From Aliishimia sp963678085 (GTDB lineage: Bacteria > Pseudomonadota > Alphaproteobacteria > Rhodobacterales > Rhodobacteraceae): a stretch of 64,000 nucleotides of DNA. The notes under the pieces were generated by a model. The model made no database searches and had not been told where the DNA came from. It saw only the letters and a program-made list of their open reading frames with translations. Made by a program: the position numbers and the translations under genes. The stretch lies in NCBI GenBank assembly GCA_963678085.1, contig OY782680.1, forward strand, positions 1,488,001 to 1,552,000. The letters run 5' to 3'. Below, piece after piece: positions 40,435-49,989 of this stretch. Positions within the stretch are counted from its first letter, which is position 1. Every line of letters starts with the position of its first letter.

Positions 40435-42807
40435 TTACCCTTGCATTGCGGCCCAAACCCTGGCGGGCGTGGCGGGCATGTCAATGTGATCCACCTTATG
40501 GCCGCCCGAGTGCAGCGCATCTAGGATCGCATTGATCACAGTCGGGGGCGAGCCAATCGCGCCAGCCTCCCCGCAGCCCTTCACGCCCAAGGGGTTATGG
40601 GTGCACGGGGTCTGGCAGGAATGATCCACCACATAATCCCCCATGCCCGGCAGGTTATCAGCGCGCGGCATGGTGTAATCCATGTAAGACGCGCTCAGCA
40701 GCTGGCCATTCTCATCATAGGCGCAGTTTTCCAGCAAAGCTTGACCGATGCCTTGTGCGATCCCGCCATGCACTTGCCCTTCGACGATCATCGGGTTGAT
40801 CACATTGCCAAAATCATCTGCTGAGCAAAAGCGCTCGATGCTGACTTCGCCCGTATCTGGATCAACCTCGACCTCACAAGTATAAGCCCCTGCCGGATAG
40901 GTGAAGTTGGACGGATCATAAAACGCGGTTTCCTCAAGCCCTGGCTCGATGTCTTCCAGCGGGTAGTTATGCGGCACATAGGCGGCCAGGCAGACATCGC
41001 CCCAAGCTACAGATTTATCCGTTCCAGCCACCGAGAAATTGCCATCTTTCAACTCGATATCGCCTTCTGATGCTTCCATCAAATGCGCGGCAATTTTCTT
41101 GGTTTTGTTGATGATCTTTTCAGCGGCGCGCACCATGGCCGAGCCACCCACCGCGATGGAGCGCGAGCCATACGTGCCCATGCCCATTGGGGTTTTGGAG
41201 GTATCGCCATGCACGATTTCAACCATGCTCTCATCAATGCCAATCATCTCGGCAATCACCTGCGGGAAGGTGGTCTCATGCCCTTGCCCGTGCGAGTGCG
41301 AGCCGGTCATGACCACAAGCCCGCCCGTGGCATTGACCCGCACTGTGGCACTCTCATAGAGCCCTGCACGTGCGCCAAGCTGCCCCACAAGGTTCGAGGG
41401 CGCGATGCCGCAAGCCTCGATAAAGCAGTTGATGCCAAATCCGCGCAGCTTGCCGCGTGCTTCGCTTTCTGCCCGGCGCGCTTCAAAGCCCGCGCGATCC
41501 GAGAGTTCAAGCGCTTTGTCCATAGTCGCATGGTAATCGCCAGTGTCATATTCCACGGCGACCGGGGTGGCATAAGGGAACTCGGTGATGAAATTCTTGC
41601 GCCGCAGCTCAACCGGATCAACACCCAGCTCGCGCGCGGCCTTGTCGATCACCCGCTCCAGCTGGAAGGTCGCTTCGGGCCGTCCCGCACCGCGATAGGC
41701 ATCTACGGGCACGGTATTGGTGAAGACCGCTTTGACGTTCACATAGACAATCGGTGTCTTATAATTGCCGGCCATCAGCGTGCCATGCAGCCATGTGGGC
41801 ACCGAGGGCGCGAAGGTCGACAGATACGCGCCCATATTGGCATAGGTCTCGGTGCGCACCGCGGTGAAATTATGATCTGCGTCCAGCGCCAATTCGATTT
41901 TGGTCACATGATCGCGGCCATGAGCATCGGAGATAAAGGCCTCTGAGCGTGAGGAGGTCCATTTCACAGCGCGCCCGATCTGCTTGGCGGCAAAGGTGAC
42001 AAAGGCCTCTTCCGCATAATGGAAGATCTTGGTGCCAAAGCCGCCCCCCACATCCGGGGCCACAACGCGCAGCTTGTGCTCAGGAATGCCCAGCACAAAA
42101 GCGCCCATCAACAGGCGGATCACATGCGGGTTTTGCGAGGTGGTATAGAGCGTGCTTTCATCATTATGGCGGGTGTAATCGCCCACGGCCACGCGCGGCT
42201 CCATGGGGTTCGCCACCAAACGGTTATTCACCAGCTCAAGCGTGGTCACATGGGCGGCGTTTTGGATTGCCTCTTCCACCGCGTCCTTGTTTTCTTCGAC
42301 AAAGCCCCAATCATAGCACAGGTTCGAGCTGAGATCGTCATGCACCTTGGTGGCGCCCTCGGCCACGGCGGATTTCATATCGACCACTGCGGGCAGGTCC
42401 GTGAGGTCCAGCTCAATCGCCTCAGCCGCATCCCGTGCCTCATCAAGGCTATCGGCGACAACGGCGGCGACAATCTCACCTACATGGCGGATTTTGCCTT
42501 GCGCAATAATTGGATGGGCAGGCTCTTGCATTGGCTCGCCATGACGGTCGGTGACTTGCCAGCCGCAAGGCAGCCCGCCCACGGCCTCAAAGTCGGCACC
42601 CGTGAAAATGCGCACAACGCCAGGCATGGCGGCCGCAGCACTTGTGTCGATCCCGTTGATCGTTGCATGGGCCACATCTGCGCGCAGAAAATGCACGAAG
42701 GCTTGGCCGTTTAGGTTAATATCATCTGTGTAATTTCCCTGTCCGGTCAAAAACCGAACGTCCTCGCGCCGCTTATTGCTGGCGCCAATACCTGTATCTT
42801 TTGGCAT
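40435..42807 (-). CDS. Molybdenum hydroxylase large subunit, form II CoxL-like
   Basis: A 790-residue molybdopterin-cytosine-dinucleotide subunit. The active-site loop reads VDAYRGAGRPEA, the AYRGAGR signature of form II enzymes, not the AYxCSFR of true CO dehydrogenase. Other conserved parts are IGASNKRREDVRFLTGQGNY, DVGGGFGTK and GQGHETTFPQVIAE; the glutamate near the C-terminus lies in VKGCGEAGAIGSPP. It hydroxylates an unknown aromatic or heterocyclic substrate; CO oxidation is unlikely or weak. Confidence 0.93.
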   Translation of the reverse strand: MPKDTGIGASNKRREDVRFLTGQGNYTDDINLNGQAFVHFLRADVAHATINGIDTSAAAAMPGVVRIFTGADFEAVGGLPCGWQVTDRHGEPMQEPAHPIIAQGKIRHVGEIVAAVVADSLDEARDAAEAIELDLTDLPAVVDMKSAVAEGATKVHDDLSSNLCYDWGFVEENKDAVEEAIQNAAHVTTLELVNNRLVANPMEPRVAVGDYTRHNDESTLYTTSQNPHVIRLLMGAFVLGIPEHKLRVVAPDVGGGFGTKIFHYAEEAFVTFAAKQIGRAVKWTSSRSEAFISDAHGRDHVTKIELALDADHNFTAVRTETYANMGAYLSTFAPSVPTWLHGTLMAGNYKTPIVYVNVKAVFTNTVPVDAYRGAGRPEATFQLERVIDKAARELGVDPVELRRKNFITEFPYATPVAVEYDTGDYHATMDKALELSDRAGFEARRAESEARGKLRGFGINCFIEACGIAPSNLVGQLGARAGLYESATVRVNATGGLVVMTGSHSHGQGHETTFPQVIAEMIGIDESMVEIVHGDTSKTPMGMGTYGSRSIAVGGSAMVRAAEKIINKTKKIAAHLMEASEGDIELKDGNFSVAGTDKSVAWGDVCLAAYVPHNYPLEDIEPGLEETAFYDPSNFTYPAGAYTCEVEVDPDTGEVSIERFCSADDFGNVINPMIVEGQVHGGIAQGIGQALLENCAYDENGQLLSASYMDYTMPRADNLPGMGDYVVDHSCQTPCTHNPLGVKGCGEAGAIGSPPTVINAILDALHSGGHKVDHIDMPATPARVWAAMQG

Positions 42808-42859
42808 GTCTTTCCTCCCTAGATCTCAAATCAGGGGGCCCGGCCCCCAAACGGCGCGT

Positions 42860-43345
42860 TTATTCGGCTGCGACGGCAGGAACCTCTTGACCAGAGGCCG
42901 CAAGGATCGCCTTGACGATGTTGTGATACCCTGTGCAGCGGCAGATATTGCCTTCCAGATAGGCGCGGATCTCGGCCTCGCTCGGCTTTGGGTTTTCTTT
43001 CAACAAGGCCGAGGCGGACATCACCATACCCGGTGTGCAGAACCCACATTGCAGCCCGTGATGATCCTGAAAGGCCTGTTGAATAGTTGAGAGCGAGCCA
43101 TCGGCATTGGCCATGCCTTCGATGGTTGTGATCTCTGCGCCATCGGCTTCGGCGGCAAGCATCGTGCAGGATTTCACCGCCTCGCCATTCACATGCACCA
43201 CACAAGCGCCGCATTGCGATGTGTCACAGCCCACATGGGTGCCGGTCATTCCGAGCGTATCGCGCAAAAAGCCCGACAAGAGCGTGCGCCCCTCCGCTTG
43301 GCCAGAGACCGCTTGCCCATTCACTGTCATTGAAATATCAGACAT
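42860..43345 (-). CDS. Molybdenum hydroxylase [2Fe-2S] subunit (CoxS-like)
   Basis: A 161-residue iron-sulphur subunit with both clusters: plant-type GCDTSQCGACVVHVNG plus a fourth Cys in KSCTMLA, and the C-terminal motif QCGFCTPGMVMSA ... NICRCTGYHNIV. Encoded 52 bases before coxL. Confidence 0.95.
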   Translation of the reverse strand: MSDISMTVNGQAVSGQAEGRTLLSGFLRDTLGMTGTHVGCDTSQCGACVVHVNGEAVKSCTMLAAEADGAEITTIEGMANADGSLSTIQQAFQDHHGLQCGFCTPGMVMSASALLKENPKPSEAEIRAYLEGNICRCTGYHNIVKAILAASGQEVPAVAAE

Positions 43346-43385
43346 ATATCTCCTCCCTGAGATCTAATTTCGCTGCAAGATGCAG

Positions 43386-43898
43386 TTAGTTTGACACCAG
43401 CCGTTTCAGCCAGCCTTTTTTCTGTTCAGTGTCTTCCCCGTCTTCAGCGCCCTCCTCGGGCCCCTCCACGACGGATTGGAATTTCTGAAAAAATTGATCG
43501 GCCATTTTGCGGGCAAAGCCATCAATGATGCGGCTGCCCAGCTGCGCGAGCTTGCCGCCGACTTTGGCCTCTACCTCATATTCTAGCCGCGTGCCGCCGT
43601 CTTCGTCGCTGAGCCGCACCTTTGCGCCGCCCTTGGCAAAACCTGCCGCGCCTCCCTTGCCCTCGCCGGATAAGGTTAGGCTTTCTAGCTCAACACGGTC
43701 GCTAAAGCTCACAGCCCCCTTAAAGGTTGCTTTGACCGGACCGACCTTTTGCACAACGGTTGCTTCAAACCCTTCCTCGGGCGAGCCAGACATCTCTGTG
43801 CAGCCCGGCACACAGGCTTTGAGCACCTCTTGATCAAGTAGGGCTGCCCAAACCTCGGCACGGGGGGCGTTGATGATGCGGCTATCGGTTAGTTCCAT
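43386..43898 (-). CDS. CoxG-like SRPBCC protein
   Basis: A 170-residue protein of the CoxG family (SRPBCC fold). It begins MELTDSRIINAPRAEVWAAL, with VLKACVPGCTEMSG, and ends in an acidic linker and KKGWLKRLVSN, a basic/hydrophobic tail as in CoxG, which anchors the CO dehydrogenase to the membrane. First gene of the operon. Confidence 0.9.
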   Translation of the reverse strand: MELTDSRIINAPRAEVWAALLDQEVLKACVPGCTEMSGSPEEGFEATVVQKVGPVKATFKGAVSFSDRVELESLTLSGEGKGGAAGFAKGGAKVRLSDEDGGTRLEYEVEAKVGGKLAQLGSRIIDGFARKMADQFFQKFQSVVEGPEEGAEDGEDTEQKKGWLKRLVSN

Positions 43899-44284
43899 GA
43901 AAGGCCTTTATATTCATAATTGTGGCGTGTTCTCGGGGGCCGGGCGCGGCAATGGACACGCCTCTGCGCAAACCGCATGAAGCACCCTGAGCCCCCGTCC
44001 CTTCGACACATTTTGGTTAACCGCAGTCTGACGACCTATGGCTCAGCGTCAAGCCCTTTGGTATGGTTTGCATCTTCGATCTTAGTCGTATGGTTGCGGT
44101 TTGCTCGTTGGAAAAGACCCAGTTTTGCCATTGCATGGGTCTCTTTTGGTTCGCGTAAAGAGTGGTGGGGTGGCGGGACGTTGGGCAGAGGCCGCAGGCC
44201 CGAGTCATTACCGCTCTGCCAGCAAATATATCCGATCAATGATCAGGCAATTTGGCGCGTAAATCTAAGCTATGTGCTGAAAAA
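43899..44284. other. Intergenic region between coxG and tRNA-Glu
   Basis: About 390 bases with no credible gene. It should contain the promoter of the minus-strand cox operon near 43,900-44,000. I see no repeat or clear operator. Confidence 0.5.
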
Positions 44285-44359
44285 TGGTACTCCGTAGGGG
44301 AATCGAACCCCTCTTTCCAGGTTGAAAACCTGGCGTCCTAACCGATAGACGAACGGAGC
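44285..44359 (-). tRNA. tRNA-Glu (anticodon UUC)
   Basis: Seventy-five bases with encoded CCA on the minus strand. Acceptor GCTCCGT/ACGGAGT with the usual first G-U pair, D-arm CGTCTATCGGTTAGGACG, anticodon stem CCAGG/CCTGG around TTTTCAA (anticodon TTC) and T-arm GAGGGGTTCGATTCCCCT. Confidence 0.97.
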
Positions 44360-44416
44360 ACTCAAGGTGTGAAGCAGTGTTTATGGAATTGCGCGCGGGG
44401 TGGCAAGCAGAAAATG

Positions 44417-46189
44417 CTAATAATTTGCATATGCGGCATCTTCTAGTTTAAGTTGTGCAGAGCCGCGCCCTTGCCAGAAATTTACCTCTAATCTGCCCGC
44501 AATGTGGAACCGCCGCCCTCCGTGATTGAGCAGAGCCTCGCCCAGATCACTGTCAAACGCGTTAAAGCAGATCGCTTGCAGCTTATGTCCGGGGGAATCG
44601 GTGAAGGAAAGTTTAAGATGCGAGCTACCCACGCGCTTTGCAAAGGTGAGTGCCACATCGGAAAATGCGAATCGCGGCGCGCGTGCGGAGGCACCAAAGG
44701 GGCCAGCTTGGCTCATCTCATCAATCAGATCCAGCGTTGCGGCGCTGGTCATCAGCATGCCATCCAGGGATAAATCCGCAGCGCCCAAATCATGGGCCCC
44801 TTGGCGCGAGAGCAACTCTTCCAAGCGCTGCATCGCCGGGGCAAGCTTGTCTTCAGCAACCGTCAAACCGGCTGCCATTTTGTGCCCTCCACCTTTGAGC
44901 AGTAGACCTTCTTCGGCAAGACGTTGAATGGCAGAGCCAAGATCTATGCCGCTCACCGAGCGCCCAGAGCCTTTGCCAATCCCATCCTCAATCCCGATCA
45001 CAAGGGCAGGGCGGTTGGTGGCTTCTTTCAGGCGCGAGGCGACAATGCCCACAACACCTGGGTGCCAACCCTTACCAGCGGCCCAGACCAGCGGGGCCTC
45101 CAGCCCTCTTTCCTCAGCTTGGGCGAGAGCAGCGGCGCGCACTGCGGCCTCAATATCACGGCGTTCTGTATTCAGCTCTTCAAGCCGTGCCGCCAAAGCC
45201 TGCGCCTCTGCCTGCGACTCCGTCGCCAAAAGCCGCGCGCCAAGATCTGCTTGCCCCACGCGCCCACCGGCATTGATGCGTGGCCCCAAAACATAGCCCA
45301 GGTGATAGGCGGTTGGAGCCGTATCAATGCGCGCCCCATCTGCCAGCGTATTCAGCCCAATGCGGCGGCGCTGGCCCATGACCTTAAGCCCCTGACGCAC
45401 AAAGGCGCGATTCACCCCGATCAAGGGCGCAACATCTGCCACCGTGGCCAGGGCGACCAGATCAAGGAACTCCATCAAGTTCGGCCCTTGCCCGCCTCGC
45501 TCCCTGAGCTGCCGCCCGGCCTCAACAAGGCACAAAAACACCACGGCTGCGGCGCAGAGATGCGCAAGATCACCGCTTTCATCCTGCCGGTTCGGGTTCA
45601 CCACGGCCAGGGCAGGGGGCAGGGTTTCGCCGCCCAAATGGTGATCCAGCACGATCACATCAGCGCCCTTTGCAGCGGCCAGGGGCCCATGGGAAAGCGT
45701 GCCGCAATCCACGCAAATGATCAGATCATGTGCGGCGGCAAGCTCGGCCATGGCGGTTTCATTGGGGCCATAGCCCTCGTCAATGCGGTCGGGCACGTAA
45801 AGGGTGGCGGTGTGCTGAAAGAAGCGAAGCCAATGCAGCAACAAAGCCGCCGAGCTGCCGCCATCCACATCGTAATCGGCGAATATCGCGATGCGCTCTT
45901 TGGCGTGAGCGGCCCGTAGCAGACGCTGCGCCGCGGTTTCCATGTCTTTCAGGCTGCGCGGGTCGGGCATCAGCTCGCGCAAGGTGGGGGTCAGAAATCC
46001 CGCTGCGTCCTGCGGCGCGACCCCAAGTCGCCCCAAGACCTGTGCCAAAGGACGCGAGAGCTGTGCGCGCTGCACCAAGGTCTCGCTCGCCCGTTCGGTT
46101 TCAATAGAGGGGCCAACCCAGCGTCGCCCCGTTAGGGAGTGCTCAACGCCAAGAAAAGCCACGCCCGATCTGTTCGTTTCTACATTCAT
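44417..46189 (-). CDS. recJ: Single-stranded-DNA-specific 5'-3' exonuclease RecJ
   Basis: A DHH-family nuclease used in recombination and mismatch repair. Motifs in order: IFADYDVDGGSSAAL (DxD), LIICVDCGT, VIVLDHHLGGE (DHH), VAVVFL and the DHHA1-type GKGSGRSVSGIDLGSAI and GGGHKMAAGLTV. I start at the ATG at 46,189 (MNVETNRSGVAFLG); an upstream in-frame start at 46,261 would place 24 odd residues and overlap the CRISPR repeat. About 590 residues, normal length. Confidence 0.94.
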   Translation of the reverse strand: MNVETNRSGVAFLGVEHSLTGRRWVGPSIETERASETLVQRAQLSRPLAQVLGRLGVAPQDAAGFLTPTLRELMPDPRSLKDMETAAQRLLRAAHAKERIAIFADYDVDGGSSAALLLHWLRFFQHTATLYVPDRIDEGYGPNETAMAELAAAHDLIICVDCGTLSHGPLAAAKGADVIVLDHHLGGETLPPALAVVNPNRQDESGDLAHLCAAAVVFLCLVEAGRQLRERGGQGPNLMEFLDLVALATVADVAPLIGVNRAFVRQGLKVMGQRRRIGLNTLADGARIDTAPTAYHLGYVLGPRINAGGRVGQADLGARLLATESQAEAQALAARLEELNTERRDIEAAVRAAALAQAEERGLEAPLVWAAGKGWHPGVVGIVASRLKEATNRPALVIGIEDGIGKGSGRSVSGIDLGSAIQRLAEEGLLLKGGGHKMAAGLTVAEDKLAPAMQRLEELLSRQGAHDLGAADLSLDGMLMTSAATLDLIDEMSQAGPFGASARAPRFAFSDVALTFAKRVGSSHLKLSFTDSPGHKLQAICFNAFDSDLGEALLNHGGRRFHIAGRLEVNFWQGRGSAQLKLEDAAYANY

Positions 46190-46247
46190 AGCGCCACCAT
46201 TAAGCACCACAAAAAGATTCGGCCACCAACATAGGGTTATGCAGGTG

Positions 46248-46422
46248 GCCAGTTTCCGCATTGGTGCGGTGATCAGTGGTCAAGAAGACCGCAGTCATAC
46301 TGGGCTGGGTGTTACACGTTTCAATCCGCGTTAGTGCGGTGATCAGTGGTCAAGGGGGGCAGCGCTGCAGCGCATAATACAGTTTGTTTCAATCCGCGTT
46401 AGTGCGGTGATCAGTGGTCAAG
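46248..46422 (-). CRISPR. Orphan CRISPR array: three repeats, two spacers
   Basis: Two identical 37-bp repeats (46,318-46,354 and 46,386-46,422) and one decayed repeat (46,248-46,284) whose last 21 plus-strand bases are identical. Spacers are 33 bp (46,285-46,317) and 31 bp (46,355-46,385) and unrelated to each other. On the minus strand the repeat begins CTTGACCACTGATCACCGC and ends GCGGATTGAAAC, the common ATTGAAAC 3' end; the decayed copy is then the leader-distal one and its 3' half is the part lost, as expected. No cas gene is in the window. The array lies between recJ and tkt and its distal end is 59 bp from the recJ start. Confidence 0.85.
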
Positions 46423-46756
46423 CCACGTCCTCGATCCCCCTGATTTTTAACGATTATTTTGACCACCTTCCATGCCTGACCCTGATTTTTCGACTCACTT
46501 GTCGATCCATCTTGTGGTTTGCTGTCTTTTGGTTCATTTATTCCTTTCATTTCAATGCGTTACTGCATTTCCAAACCTGATTGGCGCTATCTGGGCAATA
46601 TTTGCTGCTCAATTCCACCCCTCATGCGAGTAGCAAAGCACAATCACCACAAATCGCGCAAGACATTTTTTCAGGGGTTTCGCGCGCGGGCGATTTGAAA
46701 GCGGTGGCTCCGCGACTCGCGGCCCCGAAAAGCAGGGCCGCGACGGTGTTTTGGGA
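46423..46756. other. Region between the CRISPR array and tkt; possible leader and a hairpin
   Basis: The ~200 bases right of the array (46,423-46,620) are AT-rich with T-runs and would be the leader if the array is read on the minus strand. A hairpin CGCGGCCC/GGGCCGCG at 46,716-46,740 lies just after the tkt stop and may terminate that transcript. No gene is seen. Confidence 0.5.
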
Positions 46757-48784
46757 TTACAGCAGGGATTTGGCGCTGGCCGCGACGGCCTCTGCGGTGA
46801 TGCCGAATTTTTCGAAGAGCGTAGCGGCGGGGGCGGAGGCGCCAAAGCTGGACATGCCTACGAAAGCGGCTTTGTTATGCTTGCCACGCTCTCCGGTCAG
46901 CCAGCGGTCCCAGCCTTGTTGCACGGCCGCTTCAACGCCGACGCGCACAGGGCCGGGGGGCAGGATGCGGCGGCGATAGGCTTCGTCTTGGGCGGCGAAC
47001 AGCTCCATCGAGGGCATAGAGACCACACGGGTTCCGATGCCTTCAGCCTGCAAAATATCCCGTGCCTGCATCGCGATAGAGACCTCAGAGCCGGTGGCGA
47101 TCAAGATCACCTCGCGTTTGCCATCCGCATCGGCCAGAACATAAGCGCCCTGGGCGGAGAGGTTTTTGGCTTTGTGCCCGGTGCGCAGCGTCGGCAGCCC
47201 TTGCCGGGTGAGCGAGAGCACGGAGGGCGTGTCTTTTTGGCTGAGCGCGATTTCCCAGGCCTCTGCCGTTTCAATCGTATCACAAGGGCGGAAAACCAGC
47301 GTGTTTGGCGTGGCGCGGCTGATGGCCAGATGCTCGACGGGTTGGTGCGTGGGTCCATCTTCGCCAAGCCCGATGGAATCATGGGTCATCACAAAGACGG
47401 TCGGGATTTTCATCAAAGCCGCCAAGCGCATCGAGGGGCGGGCATAATCGGTAAAGCACATGAAGGTGCCGCCATAGGGCCTAATCCCGCCATGCAGCGC
47501 CATGCCGTTCATTGCTGCCGCCATGCCATGCTCGCGAATGCCCCAATAGACATAGCGCCCCTTGCGGTTATCCGTATCAAACACTCCAAGATCTGCGGTT
47601 TTGGTGTTGTTGGAGCCGGTCAAATCCGCTGAGCCGCCCACGGTTTCGGGCATGATCGGATTGATTACGCCCAGCACTTTTTCAGAACTTGCGCGGGTGG
47701 CCAGTTTCGGGGCCTCTTCTGACATTTGCTTTTTGAACGCACGCACCGTGGCGGCGAGCTTTTTGGGCGGATCGCCTGCGGTAATCCGGGTAAATTCGGC
47801 CTGCTTGCCCGCGGAAAGCGTTTCAAAGCGTCCCGCCCAAGCGGCCAGCTCATCGCGGCCACGATAGCCTATATATTCCCAGGCGCCTTTTATAACAGCA
47901 GGAATTTCAAAGGGTTTATGTTTCCAACCCCATAGCTTTTTCGCCGCATCGTTCTGTTCTTGATTGGTGAGCGCGCCGTGCCCTTTTGACGTATCCTGCG
48001 CCGCATGCCCCAAAGCGATATTGGTTTTGCAGGCGATCATGCTGGGCAGTTTCGAGGCCTTGGCTTGGGTGAGCGCCTCATCAATCGCCTCGGGGTCGTG
48101 ACCGTCAATCTCGATCACCTCCCAGCCCGAGGCCTTGAAACGTGCCACTTGGTCGGTGCGATCGGAGAGCTCAACAGTACCGTCAATGGTGATGTTGTTA
48201 TTATCCCACAGCACGATCAGTTTGGAAAGACGGTGCCGCCCGGCGATGCCGATGGCCTCTTGGCTCACGCCCTCCATCAGGCAGCCATCGCCTGCGATCA
48301 CATAGGTGTGGTGGTCCACGATCTTTTTGCCATAGCGTGCGCGCAAGATCTCTTCGGCCATGGCAAAACCGACGGAGTTTGCAATGCCTTGCCCCAGCGG
48401 GCCGGTGGTGGTCTCGATCCCTGGGGCGAGGAAATTCTCGGGATGGCCCGCTGTTTTGGCGCCCCATTGGCGGAAGTTCTTGACCTCCTCCAACGTGATA
48501 TGCGGCGAGCCGGTTAGATAGAGCAGGGCGTAAAGCAGCATAGAGCCATGGCCCGCCGAGAGAATAAAGCGGTCCCGATCCGGCCATTCAGGCGCGCCGG
48601 CATCAAATTTCAGGTGCTTTTCAAACAGGACAGTGGCCACATCTGCCATCCCGATAGGCATGCCCGAATGCCCGGAATTAGCAGCGGCAACGGCATCCAG
48701 CGCAAGGGCGCGAATAGCAGTGGCCTTGGCCCAATGGTCGGGATGCGCTTTGCGCATTGCGCGGATATCGTCCTGAGTGCTCAC
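46757..48784 (-). CDS. tkt: Transketolase
   Basis: A 675-residue thiamine-diphosphate enzyme of the pentose phosphate/Calvin pathways. Typical segments: AVAAANSGHSGMPIGMADV, the ThDP-binding GDGCLMEGVSQEAIGIAG ... LWDNNNITIDG, and MTHDSIGLGEDGPTHQPVEH of the transketolase signature, then PRVVSMPS-like IGTRVVSMPSMELF near the C-terminus. Full length, divergent from the zapA pair. Confidence 0.96.
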   Translation of the reverse strand: MSTQDDIRAMRKAHPDHWAKATAIRALALDAVAAANSGHSGMPIGMADVATVLFEKHLKFDAGAPEWPDRDRFILSAGHGSMLLYALLYLTGSPHITLEEVKNFRQWGAKTAGHPENFLAPGIETTTGPLGQGIANSVGFAMAEEILRARYGKKIVDHHTYVIAGDGCLMEGVSQEAIGIAGRHRLSKLIVLWDNNNITIDGTVELSDRTDQVARFKASGWEVIEIDGHDPEAIDEALTQAKASKLPSMIACKTNIALGHAAQDTSKGHGALTNQEQNDAAKKLWGWKHKPFEIPAVIKGAWEYIGYRGRDELAAWAGRFETLSAGKQAEFTRITAGDPPKKLAATVRAFKKQMSEEAPKLATRASSEKVLGVINPIMPETVGGSADLTGSNNTKTADLGVFDTDNRKGRYVYWGIREHGMAAAMNGMALHGGIRPYGGTFMCFTDYARPSMRLAALMKIPTVFVMTHDSIGLGEDGPTHQPVEHLAISRATPNTLVFRPCDTIETAEAWEIALSQKDTPSVLSLTRQGLPTLRTGHKAKNLSAQGAYVLADADGKREVILIATGSEVSIAMQARDILQAEGIGTRVVSMPSMELFAAQDEAYRRRILPPGPVRVGVEAAVQQGWDRWLTGERGKHNKAAFVGMSSFGASAPAATLFEKFGITAEAVAASAKSLL

Positions 48785-49014
48785 AGCTTGTCACCTCTGG
48801 TTAATAAAGCATGAGCGTTCAATACCCGCACAATCTGTAAGGTCAAGCGGAGCTCTGCCGAAACTTTGCGTATCACCTGCGTTCTGGGTTGCAAGAGCTT
48901 GAACTTGCTGGCGTGCAGCTTAAAGTAGAACCGATGTCAGAAGGCAAAGACGTGCGCTGCACCGATTCGGTGCGGCTTGCGTTCCAATAGTATAGAACAT
49001 GACAAGGTTTGAGG

Positions 49015-49503
49015 ATGAGCGATTTCAACGACTTGCAGACGCGGTTGTCCAGCGCGTTAGAGCGTGTGACGCGTGCAGTAGATCAGCTAGAAGCCCCTAG
49101 CCAGGCGCGAATTGATGCGGTGAGCGCGGAGCTTGAGGCAGAGCGCATGGCCAAGGATCTGCTGGAAAGTCAGCTGCAAGGGCTGCGCGGCGAGCTGGAT
49201 GAGCAGAAGTCGGCTAATCAATCCCAGATAAATGAAACTCAAGCAAAGATGGCGGCGCTCGATCTAGAGTTGCAGAAGCTGCGTCAGGCAAATGTCGCGC
49301 TGCGCGAGGTGAATGCGGCTCTGCGCGAGGCCAATCAGAAAGGTCTTGCATCCCCCGATGTGATTAACCAATCACTGCAAGCCGAGCTTGACGCGGTGCG
49401 CGCGGCGCGGGATGCCGATTTTGCGGAAATGAATGCGATCCTGGCGGCCATAGGCCCTTTGTTGGAAGCGCAAAAGGAACAAGAGGTAACAAGCGATGCC
49501 TGA
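49015..49503 (+). CDS. Coiled-coil hypothetical protein upstream of zapA
   Basis: A 162-residue, Ala/Glu/Gln-rich protein that is predicted coiled coil over nearly all its length (ARIDAVSAELEAERMAKDLL, LRQANVALREVNAALREANQ). I start at the ATG at 49,015 with AAGG seven bases upstream. Its stop overlaps the zapA start by 8 bases, so the two are coupled and may act together at the divisome. No enzymatic motif. The family is unnamed to me, though a gene of this type before zapA is common in Rhodobacteraceae. Confidence 0.8.
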   Translation: MSDFNDLQTRLSSALERVTRAVDQLEAPSQARIDAVSAELEAERMAKDLLESQLQGLRGELDEQKSANQSQINETQAKMAALDLELQKLRQANVALREVNAALREANQKGLASPDVINQSLQAELDAVRAARDADFAEMNAILAAIGPLLEAQKEQEVTSDA

Positions 49504-49891
49504 GGTGAAAGTAGAAATTGGCGGGCGCGCCTTTGAGGTTGCGTGCCAGGAGGGTGAAGAGCCATATCTGCAGGCCGCAGCCAAGATGCTTGATGAAGAG
49601 GCGCAGGTGCTTTCGGCTCAGGTGGGGCGCATGCCAGAGGCGCGCATGCTGCTCATGGCTGGGCTGATGCTTGCGGATAAGACTGCCAGCTTTGAAGATG
49701 AGGCGAATGATCTGCGCGCAAAGCTCGAAGCCTGCCAGGCCGAGCTTGCCGCCCTGAAAAACGCTCCGCCCCCAGAGCCAGAGCGCATCGAAATCCCCGT
49801 TGTGCCCGAGGGGCTAGAAGAGGGTCTCGTCGCCATGGCTGCGCAAATCGAAGCTCTGGCAACTAGCGCTGAGGCCAAGCTGTCAAACTAG
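49496..49891 (+). CDS. zapA: Cell division protein ZapA
   Basis: A 131-residue ZapA: the N-terminal EVKVEIGGRAFEVACQEGEE followed by YLQAAAKMLDEEAQ is the FtsZ-binding head, then MLLMAGLMLADK and a C-terminal coiled coil. ZapA bundles FtsZ at the Z-ring. The stop codon TAG overlaps the border of a MITE-like insertion whose target TA lies within that stop. Confidence 0.9.
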   Translation: MPEVKVEIGGRAFEVACQEGEEPYLQAAAKMLDEEAQVLSAQVGRMPEARMLLMAGLMLADKTASFEDEANDLRAKLEACQAELAALKNAPPPEPERIEIPVVPEGLEEGLVAMAAQIEALATSAEAKLSN

Positions 49892-49989
49892 AGTAGAAAA
49901 CGACCCTATTGAGCCAGTCTTCGCGGCCTCTCGCTTCGCTCGAACGCGAATACTGGCATACGATGTTTCAGCTTGATCTGTTTTCACTC
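49891..49989 (+). mobile_element. ~99-bp MITE-like element, copy B, inserted at TA in the zapA stop codon
   Basis: Ends GAGTAGAAAAC and GTTTTCACTC form imperfect terminal inverted repeats. Flanked by TA at 49,889-49,890 and 49,990-49,991. Because the element begins with G and the base after the right TA is also G, the TAG stop of zapA is kept on insertion. Related inverted copy at 30,967-31,064. Confidence 0.75.

Noticed and set aside
40435..42807. Calling the enzyme a true carbon monoxide dehydrogenase
   Set aside because: The active-site loop is AYRGAGR (form II), not AYxCSFR of form I, so CO is unlikely to be the main substrate.
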